This document shows positions 51,767-60,546 of a stretch of 64,000 bases of DNA, piece after piece; position 1 is the first letter of the stretch; the number at the start of each line of letters is the position of its first letter. The stretch spans positions 1 to 64,000 of the forward strand of contig VGMY01000009.1 of NCBI GenBank assembly GCA_016866255.1, written 5' to 3'. The position numbers and the translations under genes are program-made. The notes under the pieces are model-generated. The model was not told the origin of the DNA. It was given only the letters and a program-made list of their open reading frames with translations, and made no database searches. The DNA is from Bacteroidota bacterium. GTDB lineage: Bacteria > Bacteroidota > Bacteroidia > Flavobacteriales_D > Crocinitomicaceae.

Positions 51767-53238
51767 GTTAATGGATTTTGTAGGATGTGTTTGGCCACCA
51801 CTTCACCTGATATTATCGATGGAGGTACCCCAGGTCCGGGTACGGTAAGTTGACCGGTATAATAAAAGTTATTCAAGTTTTTGTTCTTGATGCGCGGTTT
51901 AAAGATAGCAGTTTGGCTCAAGGTATTCGCAAGGCCGTAAGCATTCCCTTTGAATGCGTGGTAATCTTTTTTGAAATCTGAAATCGAAAAACTACGTTTG
52001 TACACGATATGGTCTTTGATATCATTTCCCGTTATTTTACGTAAGCGCTCTAGTAAAATGTCGAAATAGTGTTCTCTTGTCGCTTCTTCATCCGTTAAAT
52101 TTGGTGCAATTGGGATGAGAAAAAACAAGTTTTCACACCCTTGAGGAGCCGAATTCGGATCGGTTAAAGAAGGAACACTTAAATAAAACAAAGGGGCAGT
52201 CGGCCATTGAGGGTTTTTGTAAATTTCTTTCCCGTGCTCCTCAAGAGACTCATCGAAAAAGAGGTTGTGGTGCCTTAAATTTTCCACACGTTTATTCAAT
52301 CCTACATAGTACAAAAGTGCAGAAGGGGCCATAACCCGCTTGTCCCAATATGTGTCTGAGTAATTTGCAGAACCATTAAGTAATTGCTTTTCGGTATGTT
52401 GGTAGTCGGCTGAAGAAATGAACACATCTGAAAGATAGTGATTTCCTGCGATGTCTACTGCTGCAGAAACTTTTCCTGAAGACTTTTCCAACCGCGCCAC
52501 CTCCGCATTGGTTATGATTTTCACATCTTGTTCTTGGGCAATTTTTTCAAAGGCCTCAATGAATTTGTACATACCCCCCATCGGATACCAAGTTCCAAGC
52601 TCCATATCTGCGTAATTCATCAGGGAATACAGCGCTGGGGTGTCCTTGGGCATTGCTCCGAGGAAGAGAACTGGAAATTCTAATAAGGAACGGAGTTTTG
52701 GATGCTTAAAGTAGCGGTTTACATAGTTGGAAAACGAATTAGTGAGATCCATCGAAAACAAGCCTTTTAAAAGGCGAAAATCCATGAATTCCGTTAATTT
52801 AAGCGAAGGTTTGTACACCAAATCCTTCATCCCAACTTCATATTTGTACTTTGCATCTTTCAAGAAAGCGCGCAATTTTACACTGCTGCCCGGTTCAAAA
52901 CTTTCAAACAGTGCTTCCAATTCCCCCATCGTAGCTGGTATATCGGAGTAGGTCGTATCGTTCCAATACACGCGGTAGGAGGGGTCCAGGCGACGCAATT
53001 CATAAAAGTCGGCAGCTGTATGATTAAATTTTTGGTAGAATTGTTCAAAAACATCGGGCATCCAGTACCAACTCGGCCCCATATCAAAAACAAATCCTTC
53101 GTGCGAAAACTGACGGGCTCTTCCTCCAATGGTATCGTTTTTCTCCAGAACGGTAACATCCCAGCCTTCCTTAGCAAGAAAGCACGCTGCAGATAGTCCG
53201 GAGATACCAGCGCCGAGAACCGTAGCTTTGCGTGGCAT
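51763..53238 (-). CDS. crtI: Phytoene desaturase
   Basis: A 491-residue FAD-dependent CrtI-type desaturase that turns phytoene into lycopene or neurosporene. The FAD site is KATVLGAGISGLSAACFLAKEGWDVTVLEKNDTIGGRARQF (visible as LGAGISGLSAACFLAKEGW and GGRARQF). The C-terminal signature NFYYTGQLTVPGPGVPPSIISG is also typical. It follows the ECF sigma gene by 5 nt. No crtY or crtZ is in this window, so the final pigment is unknown. Confidence 0.95.
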   Translation of the reverse strand: MPRKATVLGAGISGLSAACFLAKEGWDVTVLEKNDTIGGRARQFSHEGFVFDMGPSWYWMPDVFEQFYQKFNHTAADFYELRRLDPSYRVYWNDTTYSDIPATMGELEALFESFEPGSSVKLRAFLKDAKYKYEVGMKDLVYKPSLKLTEFMDFRLLKGLFSMDLTNSFSNYVNRYFKHPKLRSLLEFPVLFLGAMPKDTPALYSLMNYADMELGTWYPMGGMYKFIEAFEKIAQEQDVKIITNAEVARLEKSSGKVSAAVDIAGNHYLSDVFISSADYQHTEKQLLNGSANYSDTYWDKRVMAPSALLYYVGLNKRVENLRHHNLFFDESLEEHGKEIYKNPQWPTAPLFYLSVPSLTDPNSAPQGCENLFFLIPIAPNLTDEEATREHYFDILLERLRKITGNDIKDHIVYKRSFSISDFKKDYHAFKGNAYGLANTLSQTAIFKPRIKNKNLNNFYYTGQLTVPGPGVPPSIISGEVVAKHILQNPLT

Positions 53239-53243
53239 AGTTC

Positions 53244-53756
53244 TTAGTTGTCAAGGTGTTGGTAGTCGGGTAGTTGATCCATGAGTCGTTTCCTTGCAAT
53301 AAATATACGACTTTTAATGGTGCCGATTGGTAGCTCCATCGTATCGGCTATTTCTTTGTATTTGAAGCCATCAAAGTGCATTTTGAAAGGAACCTTTAAC
53401 TCTTCGTTTAAATTTTCTATTTTTTCGGTGATTTCCTTAACTGCCAAACGCTCGGAGGGAGACCCAATATTAGACCTCTGGGAAACCATTAGGAAATCCT
53501 CGTCGCCTTGATCGAAAATCATGCGAGTTTTTGAATTTCTCCGGTATTGATTAATAAAAATGTTTCGCATGATGGTGAACACCCAAGCCTTAAAATTGGT
53601 ATTTGGGGTGTAGTATGTGCGATAATTGATGGCTTTGAGCAGCGTTTCTTGGGTTAAATCTCGGGCATCTTCACGGTTCTTAGTGAAGTTTTGCGCAAAA
53701 GAAAAAAGGTTTCCTTGAATCCCTACTAATGCTTCGTTAAATTCAATCGTTGACAT
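53244..53756 (-). CDS. ECF-type sigma factor of the carotenoid operon
   Basis: A 170-residue sigma factor: region 2 (LVGIQGNLFSFAQNFTKNREDARDLTQETLLKAI visible as NFTKNREDARDLTQETLL, and FKAWVFTIMRNIFINQYRR), region 4 (LKVPFKMHFDGFKYKEIADTMELPIGTIKSRIFIARKRL visible as YKEIADTMELPIGTIKSRIF). It is first in the crt operon, a familiar arrangement in Flavobacteriia. No anti-sigma and no MerR-type regulator adjoins it here. It may drive its own operon. Confidence 0.88.
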   Translation of the reverse strand: MSTIEFNEALVGIQGNLFSFAQNFTKNREDARDLTQETLLKAINYRTYYTPNTNFKAWVFTIMRNIFINQYRRNSKTRMIFDQGDEDFLMVSQRSNIGSPSERLAVKEITEKIENLNEELKVPFKMHFDGFKYKEIADTMELPIGTIKSRIFIARKRLMDQLPDYQHLDN

Positions 53757-53826
53757 TTTGTTTAAGTTTTATGAGCCAAAGTTAAACAAAAAATGTTTAA
53801 CAAATTCAAAAAAAAATTAAACAAAA
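53757..53826 (-). promoter_or_regulatory. crt operon promoter with GTTTAAC/TTAAACAAA operator cluster
   Basis: The -7 box is TAACTTTG (minus strand, 53777-53784), with TTTG 16 bp upstream (53801-53804). Around it: a perfect dyad GTTAAAC (53781-53787) / GTTTAAC (53795-53801) with 7-bp spacer; a second TTAAACAAAA at 53817-53826; and a reversed TTTGTTTAA at 53757-53765 just before the start codon. The dyad overlaps the -7 box, fitting repression by a dimeric regulator. Confidence 0.5.
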
Positions 53827-53879
53827 TAGAAAAAACCTGTTAAGAACTTTGTAATGCGCTGAAAATCAAAATATTAAAA

Positions 53880-54812
53880 TTATACATGCTGTAGCATTAT
53901 TTTTATTATTTCAGCCAAATCAAAGGTGTTTTTCCAATTCCAATCCTCTCTTGCGTAACTATCGTCGATGGATTTTGGCCATGAATCGGCAATGGACTGA
54001 CGAAAATCAGGGGCATAATGTATGGTGAAACCCGGGATGTGCCTTTGTAGGTTGTTAGCCATTTCTTGGGGGGTAAAAGTTATCCCCCCTAAATTATAGG
54101 AGGATTTAATCCTTAAATGTTCTTTGGGAGCCTCCATTAATTCCATCGTGGCACGTATGGCATCGTCCATAAACATCATTGGTAAGGCGGTATCCTTACT
54201 TAAAAAACAATTGTAGGTACCCCTTCGTTTCGCTTCGTGAAAGATTTCTATCGCGTAATCGGTAGTACCGCCACCTGGAGGGCTTTTGTAGGAGATGAGG
54301 CCTGGATATCTTAAACTTCTGATGTCAGTATTGAAATGTTGGTTGTAGTATTCACACCAACGTTCTCCTGCAAGTTTTGAGATGCCATAAACCGTTGTGG
54401 GTTCCATGACCGTGTACTGAGGGGTATCGGTGCGCGGTGTTGTAGAACCAAAAACGGCAATGGAACTCGGCCAAAAAACCTGTTTCAAATATCCCTCTTT
54501 GGCGAGATCTAATATGGTAAATAAACTTTCCATATTCAACTTCCAAGCGAAATCCGGTTGTTTTTCCGCCGTTGCCGATAACAACGCCGCCAGCAAGTAA
54601 ACCACTTCAATTTTTTCCTCAATAATGTATTTACGCACGGCATCGCGCTCAAGAATATCCAAGGTTTGATAAATTCCCGGGCCTAGAACCGCCGGCTTTT
54701 CGGTTTTGATATCTGAGGCAATTACCTGATCGATTCCCCATTTATTGCGAAGAGCAAGGGTGAGTTCTGTGCCAATTTGTCCACTTGCTCCAACAACGAG
54801 TATTTTTTTCAT
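53880..54812 (-). CDS. tdh: L-threonine 3-dehydrogenase, SDR type
   Basis: A 310-residue extended SDR that oxidises L-threonine to 2-amino-3-ketobutyrate. The NAD site KKILVVGASGQIGTELTLAL, VVYLLAALLSATAEKQPD, the active-site Tyr/Lys in TTVYGISKLAGERWCEYY, RYPGLISYKSPPGGGTTDYA and the C-terminal DFRQSIADSWPKSIDDSYAREDW are hallmarks of the GalE-like TDH known from Flavobacterium. The start at 54812 is supported by the -7 box covering the upstream in-frame TTG at 54842. kbl, the usual partner, is not here. Confidence 0.9.
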   Translation of the reverse strand: MKKILVVGASGQIGTELTLALRNKWGIDQVIASDIKTEKPAVLGPGIYQTLDILERDAVRKYIIEEKIEVVYLLAALLSATAEKQPDFAWKLNMESLFTILDLAKEGYLKQVFWPSSIAVFGSTTPRTDTPQYTVMEPTTVYGISKLAGERWCEYYNQHFNTDIRSLRYPGLISYKSPPGGGTTDYAIEIFHEAKRRGTYNCFLSKDTALPMMFMDDAIRATMELMEAPKEHLRIKSSYNLGGITFTPQEMANNLQRHIPGFTIHYAPDFRQSIADSWPKSIDDSYAREDWNWKNTFDLAEIIKIMLQHV

Positions 54813-54839
54813 GAAAAATTTTTGAACCGAGTTGTAGAG

Positions 54840-54847
54840 CAAAAATA
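54840..54847 (-). promoter_or_regulatory. tdh -7 box
   Basis: TATTTTTG on the minus strand, 28 nt before the ATG at 54812. Confidence 0.55.
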
Positions 54848-54922
54848 ATCCTTTTTAAAAAACTGATTGAAATCATTTGTAACTTGCAGGGTCATTGATG
54901 ATTTTAACTTATTTAGGAAATT

Positions 54923-56080
54923 ATGCCTTTTTATTATAAACTTGGTTCAATTCCTCCAAAGCGCCATACCGTATTTCGACAGCAGAACGGTTCGCTATAC
55001 CACGAGCAACTCTTCGGAACGGTAGGTTTTGACGGAATGTCCACCTTGTTGTATCATGTACAACCCCCAACGGTGGTGCATTCTATTCTCGGGAGCACTT
55101 CTGTAGCGCCGGAAGTGGCCTTGGAAAAGCACATGACCATGTTTTCTCTTCAAGGGTTTCAGTTAGCGCCTCACTCAGACTTTTTAACCAGTCGAACTCC
55201 TGTTCTAGTAAATGCCGATTGCTACATTGAGTTAGCTGCGCCGTCTCGTTCTATGTCCGAGTATTTTTATAAGAATGCGGATGCAGACGAAATTTTGTTT
55301 GTGCACAAGGGCAGCGGAACGCTCAAAACACAATTGGGAAATATTGATTTCGCCTACGGCGATTATTTGGTTATCCCAAGAGGGATGATTTACCAGATTA
55401 CTTTTAATGATGAAAACAACCGGCTTTTTATTGTACAATCCTTTAATCCTGTTTACACTCCGAAGCGTTACAGAAATTGGTTTGGTCAATTATTGGAACA
55501 TTCGCCTTATTGCGAACGCGACATTCGTCCGCCGCATGTTCTTGAAACGCATGACCTTACCGGTGAGTTTTTAATTAAAATCAAAAAACAAGACATGCTC
55601 TATGAATACGTATACCAACACCACCCATTCAATGTGGTCGGTTGGGACGGTTTCAATTATCCTTACGCTTTTTCAATCCACGAGTTTGAACCGATTACGG
55701 GGCGGGTGCATCAACCGCCACCAGTACATCAAACCTTTGAGACACGTGGTTTTGTGCTATGTTCCTTTGTTCCCAGACTTTACGATTATCACCCGGATTC
55801 CATTCCTGCTCCCTACAACCACAGCAACATTGATTCCGATGAAGTACTGTACTATGTGGATGGGGATTTTATGAGCCGCAACGATGTCCAACAAGGACAA
55901 ATTACTTTGCATCCTGGTGGAATACCTCACGGACCTCACCCCGGAGCCTACGAACGTAGCATCGGGAAGAAAGAGACCAAGGAGTTGGCGGTGATGGTGG
56001 ATACTTTCAAACCCTTAAAAATCACACAGCAAGCGCTGGGATTGAAAGTAGAGGGCTACGAAAAATCTTGGTTACACTAA
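54923..56080 (+). CDS. hmgA: Homogentisate 1,2-dioxygenase
   Basis: A 385-residue non-haem iron cupin that opens the ring of homogentisate to maleylacetoacetate in tyrosine catabolism. Metal and substrate residues are seen in RVHQPPPVHQTFETRGFVLCSF, SDEVLYYVDGDFMSR and LHPGGIPHGPHPGAYERS. It is about 50 residues shorter than the mammalian enzyme, typical of the Bacteroidota form. hppD follows after 12 nt, in reverse order of the pathway. No -7 box could be assigned with confidence in the 110-nt gap that it shares with tdh. Confidence 0.93.
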   Translation: MPFYYKLGSIPPKRHTVFRQQNGSLYHEQLFGTVGFDGMSTLLYHVQPPTVVHSILGSTSVAPEVALEKHMTMFSLQGFQLAPHSDFLTSRTPVLVNADCYIELAAPSRSMSEYFYKNADADEILFVHKGSGTLKTQLGNIDFAYGDYLVIPRGMIYQITFNDENNRLFIVQSFNPVYTPKRYRNWFGQLLEHSPYCERDIRPPHVLETHDLTGEFLIKIKKQDMLYEYVYQHHPFNVVGWDGFNYPYAFSIHEFEPITGRVHQPPPVHQTFETRGFVLCSFVPRLYDYHPDSIPAPYNHSNIDSDEVLYYVDGDFMSRNDVQQGQITLHPGGIPHGPHPGAYERSIGKKETKELAVMVDTFKPLKITQQALGLKVEGYEKSWLH

Positions 56081-56092
56081 AATACGTTGAAT

Positions 56093-57256
56093 ATGTCCTC
56101 AGAAATTAAAAGGGTATCGGACCTGGTGAATTACGAATATGGATTAAAGAAAATTTTTTCGGAAGCGGAGGATTTTCTCCCCTTGCTCGGGACTGATTAT
56201 GTTGAGCTGTATGTCGGAAATGCAAAACAATCCGCACATTTTTACAAGACAGCTTTTGGATTTCAATCGGAAGCCTACGCTGGATTGGAAACAGGAATGA
56301 AAGATCGGGTTTCCTATGTGCTGAGGCAAGATAAAATTCGCTTGGTACTAACTACGCCTTTGAACGAAGGGGGTCTGCTTAATGAACATATTAATAAGCA
56401 TGGCGACGGTGTTAAAGTGGTTGCTTTGTGGGTTGAGGATGCCACCAAAGCATTTGAAGAAACCGTCCGTCGAGGCGCTAAACCTTATATGGACCCTGTG
56501 AAAGAGATCGATGAACACGGCGAGGTGGTTCGCTCGGGAATTTACACCTATGGAGAAACGGTCCATATTTTTGTGGAACGAAAAAATTATCGCGGAATAT
56601 TTTTGCCGGGTTATAAGGTGTGGAATTCTCATTATAATCCAACTTCGGTAGGTTTAAAATTCATTGATCACATGGTGGGTAATGTCGGGTGGAACGAAAT
56701 GAACACCTGGGTTGAATTTTACGCCCGAGTTATGGGATTCGCCCAGATTGTTTCGTTCGACGATAAGGATATTTCTACCGAGTATACCGCGTTGATGTCC
56801 AAAGTAATGAGCAACGGCAACGGTCGAATCAAATTTCCCATCAACGAGCCAGCCGAGGGTAAGAAAAAATCCCAGATTGAGGAGTATTTAGATTTCTACA
56901 AGGGACCTGGAGTGCAACATATAGCCGTGGCGACGGACGATATCGTTCAAACAGTGAGCGCAATGCGACAACGCGGCGTTGAGTTTTTGTACGTGCCGGA
57001 AACCTATTACGACGACTTACTGGAAAGGGTGGGAGCGATTGATGAGGATGTAGAAACCCTTAAACAACATGGGGTTTTGATTGACCGTGACGATGAAGGG
57101 TATTTACTTCAGCTGTTCACGAAACCCGTTGTTGACCGTCCGACCTTGTTTTTTGAAATCATTCAGCGTAAAGGAGCCCAATCTTTTGGTAAAGGAAATT
57201 TCAAGGCTCTTTTTGAGGCCATTGAGCGAGAGCAAGAAAACCGCGGAACGCTTTGA
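56093..57256 (+). CDS. hppD: 4-hydroxyphenylpyruvate dioxygenase
   Basis: A 387-residue Fe(II) dioxygenase that converts 4-hydroxyphenylpyruvate to homogentisate, the substrate of the upstream hmgA product. Two VOC half-domains are visible (FYKTAFGFQSEAYAGLETG; WVEFYARVMGFAQIVSF). Iron ligands: His in FIDHMVGNVG, His in GPGVQHIAVATDDI, Glu in TLFFEIIQRKG. The start is at the ATG at 56093; a TTG at 56087 is also in frame. Cotranscribed with hmgA. Confidence 0.94.
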   Translation: MSSEIKRVSDLVNYEYGLKKIFSEAEDFLPLLGTDYVELYVGNAKQSAHFYKTAFGFQSEAYAGLETGMKDRVSYVLRQDKIRLVLTTPLNEGGLLNEHINKHGDGVKVVALWVEDATKAFEETVRRGAKPYMDPVKEIDEHGEVVRSGIYTYGETVHIFVERKNYRGIFLPGYKVWNSHYNPTSVGLKFIDHMVGNVGWNEMNTWVEFYARVMGFAQIVSFDDKDISTEYTALMSKVMSNGNGRIKFPINEPAEGKKKSQIEEYLDFYKGPGVQHIAVATDDIVQTVSAMRQRGVEFLYVPETYYDDLLERVGAIDEDVETLKQHGVLIDRDDEGYLLQLFTKPVVDRPTLFFEIIQRKGAQSFGKGNFKALFEAIEREQENRGTL

Positions 57257-57285
57257 TGGAATAAATAAGGACAAATCCCCCTTAC

Positions 57286-57849
57286 TTACAAAGTCATAAT
57301 TTCTTTTTCCTTGTGTTCTAAAATGTCATCAACCTTTTTAATAAAACGGTTGGTGATTTGTTGAACTTCTTCCTCGCCACCCTTTGCTAAATCCTCTGAC
57401 AAGCCTTCGTTTTTTAAGTCTTTGATCATATCCATGGCGTCTTTACGGTGATTTCTTACGCTAACCTTTGCTTGCTCTCCCTCAGTTTTTGAGCGTTTCA
57501 CCAATTCTCGTCGGCGCTCTTCCGTTAGGATTGGAACTGCGATGATCAACTGTTCTCCGTTATTTTGCGGATTGAGGCCTAGGTTGGCATTGATGATGCC
57601 ACGAGCAATATCGTTCAACATCGTTTTTTCCCAAGGTTGTACCACAATCGTTCTCGCGTCCACCGTATTGATGTTCGCAACTTGTTGGATGGGGGTCATA
57701 GAACCGTAATACTCTACCATTACACCGTGTAACATGGCGGGACTCGCCTTACCTGCTCGAATTTTGGTTAATTCATTTTCCAGATGTTCTAGCGTCCTAT
57801 CGTTAGAAAATTTAAACTCGTCGTATATTAATGCTAAATCCTCTGTCAT
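57286..57849 (-). CDS. frr: Ribosome recycling factor
   Basis: A 187-residue two-domain factor that splits post-termination ribosomes with EF-G. The N- and C-terminal long helices (LEHLENELTKIRAGKASPAMLHG; RRELVKRSKTEGEQAKVSVRNHRKDAMDMIK visible as AKVSVRNHRKDAMDMIKDLK) flank the beta domain with TIVVQPWEKTMLNDIARGI. It ends the run pyrH-frr, 3 nt after pyrH. Confidence 0.95.
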   Translation of the reverse strand: MTEDLALIYDEFKFSNDRTLEHLENELTKIRAGKASPAMLHGVMVEYYGSMTPIQQVANINTVDARTIVVQPWEKTMLNDIARGIINANLGLNPQNNGEQLIIAVPILTEERRRELVKRSKTEGEQAKVSVRNHRKDAMDMIKDLKNEGLSEDLAKGGEEEVQQITNRFIKKVDDILEHKEKEIMTL

Positions 57850-57852
57850 GTC

Positions 57853-58560
57853 TCAATTCCTTACAAGGGTTCCTATTTTTTTATCAAGCATTACTTGCTT
57901 AAGGTTTCCTGGTGTATCCATGTCGAATACGATGATAGGCAAATCATTTTCTTTACACAAGGTGAATGCGGTTAAATCCATAACATTCAACCCTTTTTTG
58001 TACACTTCGTCAAAGGTTATTTCGTCAAATTTTTGGGCAGACGCGTTCTTTAAAGGGTCGGAGGTGTAGATGCCGTCGACCCGTGTTCCTTTCAAGATAA
58101 CATCCGCATTGATTTCAATTGCTCTTAAAGAGGCGGCTGAATCGGTGGTAAAATAAGGATTTCCAGTTCCAGCACCAAATATTACGATTCTTCCCTTTTC
58201 TAAGTGCCGCACGGCACGACGCCGAATGAATGGCTCGGCTATGGCTTTCATTTCAATCGCTGATAATAGCCGGGTGGGGATATCGACAGATTCTAAAGCG
58301 GCCTGAAGGGCCATCGAATTGATCATGGTTGCAAGCATACCCATGTAGTCACCATGGGTGCGATCCATGCCTCCTTGCTCTGCTTGAACCCCACGGAAGA
58401 TATTACCTCCACCAATCACAATGGCAATTTCAACTCCTAAGGCATGAATTTCTTTGATCTCTTTTGCGTAGACGCTCAGACGTTGGTTATCAATGCCAAA
58501 TTGCTTATCACCCATAAGCGATTCTCCACTCAGCTTCAATAAAATTCGTCGGTATTTCAT
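57853..58560 (-). CDS. pyrH: UMP kinase
   Basis: A 235-residue bacterial hexameric UMP kinase. The start at 58560 gives [24 protein letters not shown]; the frame stays open upstream to 58584 but that part lies over the promoter. ATP-site residues include [29 protein letters not shown] (visible as [16 protein letters not shown]) and [18 protein letters not shown]. It phosphorylates UMP to UDP. Its promoter lies between it and the tsf terminator. Confidence 0.95.
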   Translation of the reverse strand: MKYRRILLKLSGESLMGDKQFGIDNQRLSVYAKEIKEIHALGVEIAIVIGGGNIFRGVQAEQGGMDRTHGDYMGMLATMINSMALQAALESVDIPTRLLSAIEMKAIAEPFIRRRAVRHLEKGRIVIFGAGTGNPYFTTDSAASLRAIEINADVILKGTRVDGIYTSDPLKNASAQKFDEITFDEVYKKGLNVMDLTAFTLCKENDLPIIVFDMDTPGNLKQVMLDKKIGTLVRN

Positions 58561-58571
58561 ACTTGTATTTT

Positions 58572-58579
58572 CAAAGATA
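58572..58579 (-). promoter_or_regulatory. pyrH -7 box
   Basis: TATCTTTG on the minus strand, 12 nt before the ATG at 58560. Confidence 0.6.
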
Positions 58580-58610
58580 TACAATAATTGAATGCTAATT
58601 ATTAGGAAAA

Positions 58611-58636
58611 AAAAAGCCCGCCAATGCGGGCTTTTT
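58611..58636 (-). terminator. tsf terminator
   Basis: AGCCCGC-CAAT-GCGGGCT hairpin (58615-58632) with A's on one side and T's on the other, just after the tsf stop at 58638; it ends the rplM-rpsI-rpsB-tsf run and works on both strands. Confidence 0.85.
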
Positions 58637-58637
58637 A

Positions 58638-59468
58638 TTAGCTCAGTGAAAAACGTTTAAATTCAAGTACGGTTAAACCTTTTTCGGTAGCATTTAAATA
58701 TTGATCAATCGTTAGTTTATTATCCCAAACAAATTGTTGGCTTAGCAGGGTGTTTTCTTGAAAAAATTTGTTCAAACGACCCATGGCTATTTTTTCTGCC
58801 ATATCGGGAGCTTTGCCCTCTTGAATAGCCAGTTCTTTGCCTACCTCCAGTTCTCGCTCTATGGTCCGAGCATCAACTCCGTCCTTATTGATGGCAATGG
58901 GGTTCATAGCAGCAACTTGCATTGCAACTTGACGGCCGGCTTCCGCAACAGTTTCAGATGCGCGGTTCAAAACAAGCAGTGTTGCCAGTCGATTTCCTGG
59001 GTGATTGTAAGCAACAACTTGCTCACCACGCAACACGGCATATCCTGAAAGGTCTAATTTCTCACCAATTACTCCAATTTGTTCCGTAATCTTTTCGTCT
59101 ACCGTTAAACGGTCATCGTAAGGAAGCGCTTTCAAAGCTTCGACGGTTTCTGGTAAGTGATTCAACGCCAAATTAATTAAGGATTGAACCAAAGCGTTAT
59201 AACCGTCATTTTTGGCAACGAAATCTGTTTCACAATTCAGCGTTAAAATAACCCCTGTTTTGTTGTCGCTGGAAGTTTGCGCTAGGATAAGTCCTTCTCG
59301 AGCCTCGTTGTCTCCGCGCTTGGCAGCAATTTTCTGCCCTTTTTTACGAAGTATATCAATTGCTGTTTCAAAATCGCCATTGGCTTCCGTCAATGCGTTT
59401 TTGCAGTCCATCATTCCGGCGCCGGTTTGTTGGCGCAGTCTGTTTACATCAGAGGCGGTAATTGCCAT
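58638..59468 (-). CDS. tsf: Elongation factor Ts
   Basis: A 276-residue nucleotide exchange factor for EF-Tu. The start at 59468 gives [26 protein letters not shown], the N-terminal UBA-like domain with the conserved [20 protein letters not shown] follows near residue 80 (the EF-Tu-contact TDFV motif). An in-frame start at 59531 would extend into rpsB. It follows rpsB by 19 nt. Confidence 0.96.
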   Translation of the reverse strand: MAITASDVNRLRQQTGAGMMDCKNALTEANGDFETAIDILRKKGQKIAAKRGDNEAREGLILAQTSSDNKTGVILTLNCETDFVAKNDGYNALVQSLINLALNHLPETVEALKALPYDDRLTVDEKITEQIGVIGEKLDLSGYAVLRGEQVVAYNHPGNRLATLLVLNRASETVAEAGRQVAMQVAAMNPIAINKDGVDARTIERELEVGKELAIQEGKAPDMAEKIAMGRLNKFFQENTLLSQQFVWDNKLTIDQYLNATEKGLTVLEFKRFSLS

Positions 59469-59487
59469 GTCTTTCTTATTTATTTTA

Positions 59488-60447
59488 CTATTGTTCCTCG
59501 CTGTTTGACTCTCCCGGAGTTGATTCGTCAACCTCTACAGGAGCCTGTGGATTATCTGTTGGCCCTTCCGAAACAGGATCACTGGGTTCATCGATAAGTT
59601 CCTCGGCAGGCAATTCGTTTTCGACGACATCAGGAGTTACTTCCGAGGCCTCTGTTTTTGCTTTTCGGGTTCTTTTTGGACGGCTTGTCGTTGGAGTTTC
59701 AACTTCGAGGGCTGTGTCACTTTCTGACTCCTCGTTAAATTCGGCATCGTCCTTGCCATTTTTTCGTTCATCCAAACCTTGTTGAATCGCACCGCAAATT
59801 TCATCCAGTATCAAGGCAATGGATTTGGTTGCATCATCGTTTGCTGGAATTGGGAAATCGACCAGTTTGGGATTTGAATTTGTATCAACAATCGCAAACG
59901 TGGGGATGTTCAACCTTTTCGCTTCAGCAAGAGCGATGTGTTCTTTCATGATATCAACGATAAAAATTGCTGCAGGTGTTCGCGACATGTCGGAAATGGA
60001 ACCAAAGGTTTTTTCCAACTTGTCTCGTTGACGCGTTTTGAACAATTTTTCTCTTTTGTTTAAGGTATCCCACGTTCCGTCGGACTTCATTTTATCGATC
60101 AACGACATCTTTTTGATCGACTTTCGTGTGGTTGTCAAATTGGTGAGCATACCGCCAGACCATCGCTCTGTAACATAGGGCATGTTCACTTGCGCTACGC
60201 GTTGCTCAACGATATCTTTGGCTTGTTTCTTCGTTGCAACAAATAGCACTTTTTTCCCTGACTTGGCAATCTGCCGCATCGCAGCGGAGGCTTGGTTTAA
60301 GGAAACGAGGGTCTTGTTGAGGTCAATGATATGAATCCCTTTCTTCTCCTCGAAAATATAAGGGGCCATTGCCGGATTCCACTTGCGCTTTAGGTGACCA
60401 AAATGCACACCTGCAGCCAATAATTTTTCAAAAGTTAAATTAGACAT
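59488..60447 (-). CDS. rpsB: 30S ribosomal protein S2, extended C-terminus
   Basis: A 319-residue S2. Residues 1-230 are normal S2 (AAGVHFGHLKRKWNPAMAPYIF, RWSGGMLTNLTTTRKSIK, NIPTFAIVDTNSNPKLVDFPIPANDDATKSI visible as DFPIPANDDATKSIALILDEI). From about 235 to the end there is an acidic, low-complexity tail of ~85 residues rich in Glu, Asp, Pro and Ser (for example ESESDTALEVETPTTS and VENELPAEELIDEPSDP) with a short basic patch RPKRTRKAK. The tail is probably disordered and unusual among S2 proteins. The 99-nt gap to rpsI holds a strong inverted repeat. Confidence 0.93.
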   Translation of the reverse strand: MSNLTFEKLLAAGVHFGHLKRKWNPAMAPYIFEEKKGIHIIDLNKTLVSLNQASAAMRQIAKSGKKVLFVATKKQAKDIVEQRVAQVNMPYVTERWSGGMLTNLTTTRKSIKKMSLIDKMKSDGTWDTLNKREKLFKTRQRDKLEKTFGSISDMSRTPAAIFIVDIMKEHIALAEAKRLNIPTFAIVDTNSNPKLVDFPIPANDDATKSIALILDEICGAIQQGLDERKNGKDDAEFNEESESDTALEVETPTTSRPKRTRKAKTEASEVTPDVVENELPAEELIDEPSDPVSEGPTDNPQAPVEVDESTPGESNSEEQ

Positions 60448-60480
60448 ATTCTATGTTGTTTACGTTCCTATTTATTCGTC

Positions 60481-60522
60481 AATAACAAGGGGTAATGCGT
60501 TTGCTTAAGGTACCTTGTTATT
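60481..60522 (-). promoter_or_regulatory. Inverted repeat in the rpsB leader
   Basis: AATAACAAGG (60481-60490) and CCTTGTTATT (60513-60522) form a 10-bp perfect stem around a 22-nt loop, 34 nt upstream of the rpsB ATG and 25 nt after the rpsI stop. There is no T run downstream, so it looks like an RNA regulatory stem or processing site rather than a terminator. Confidence 0.4.
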
Positions 60523-60546
60523 TGGATACTAAACCTTCAAATTCCG

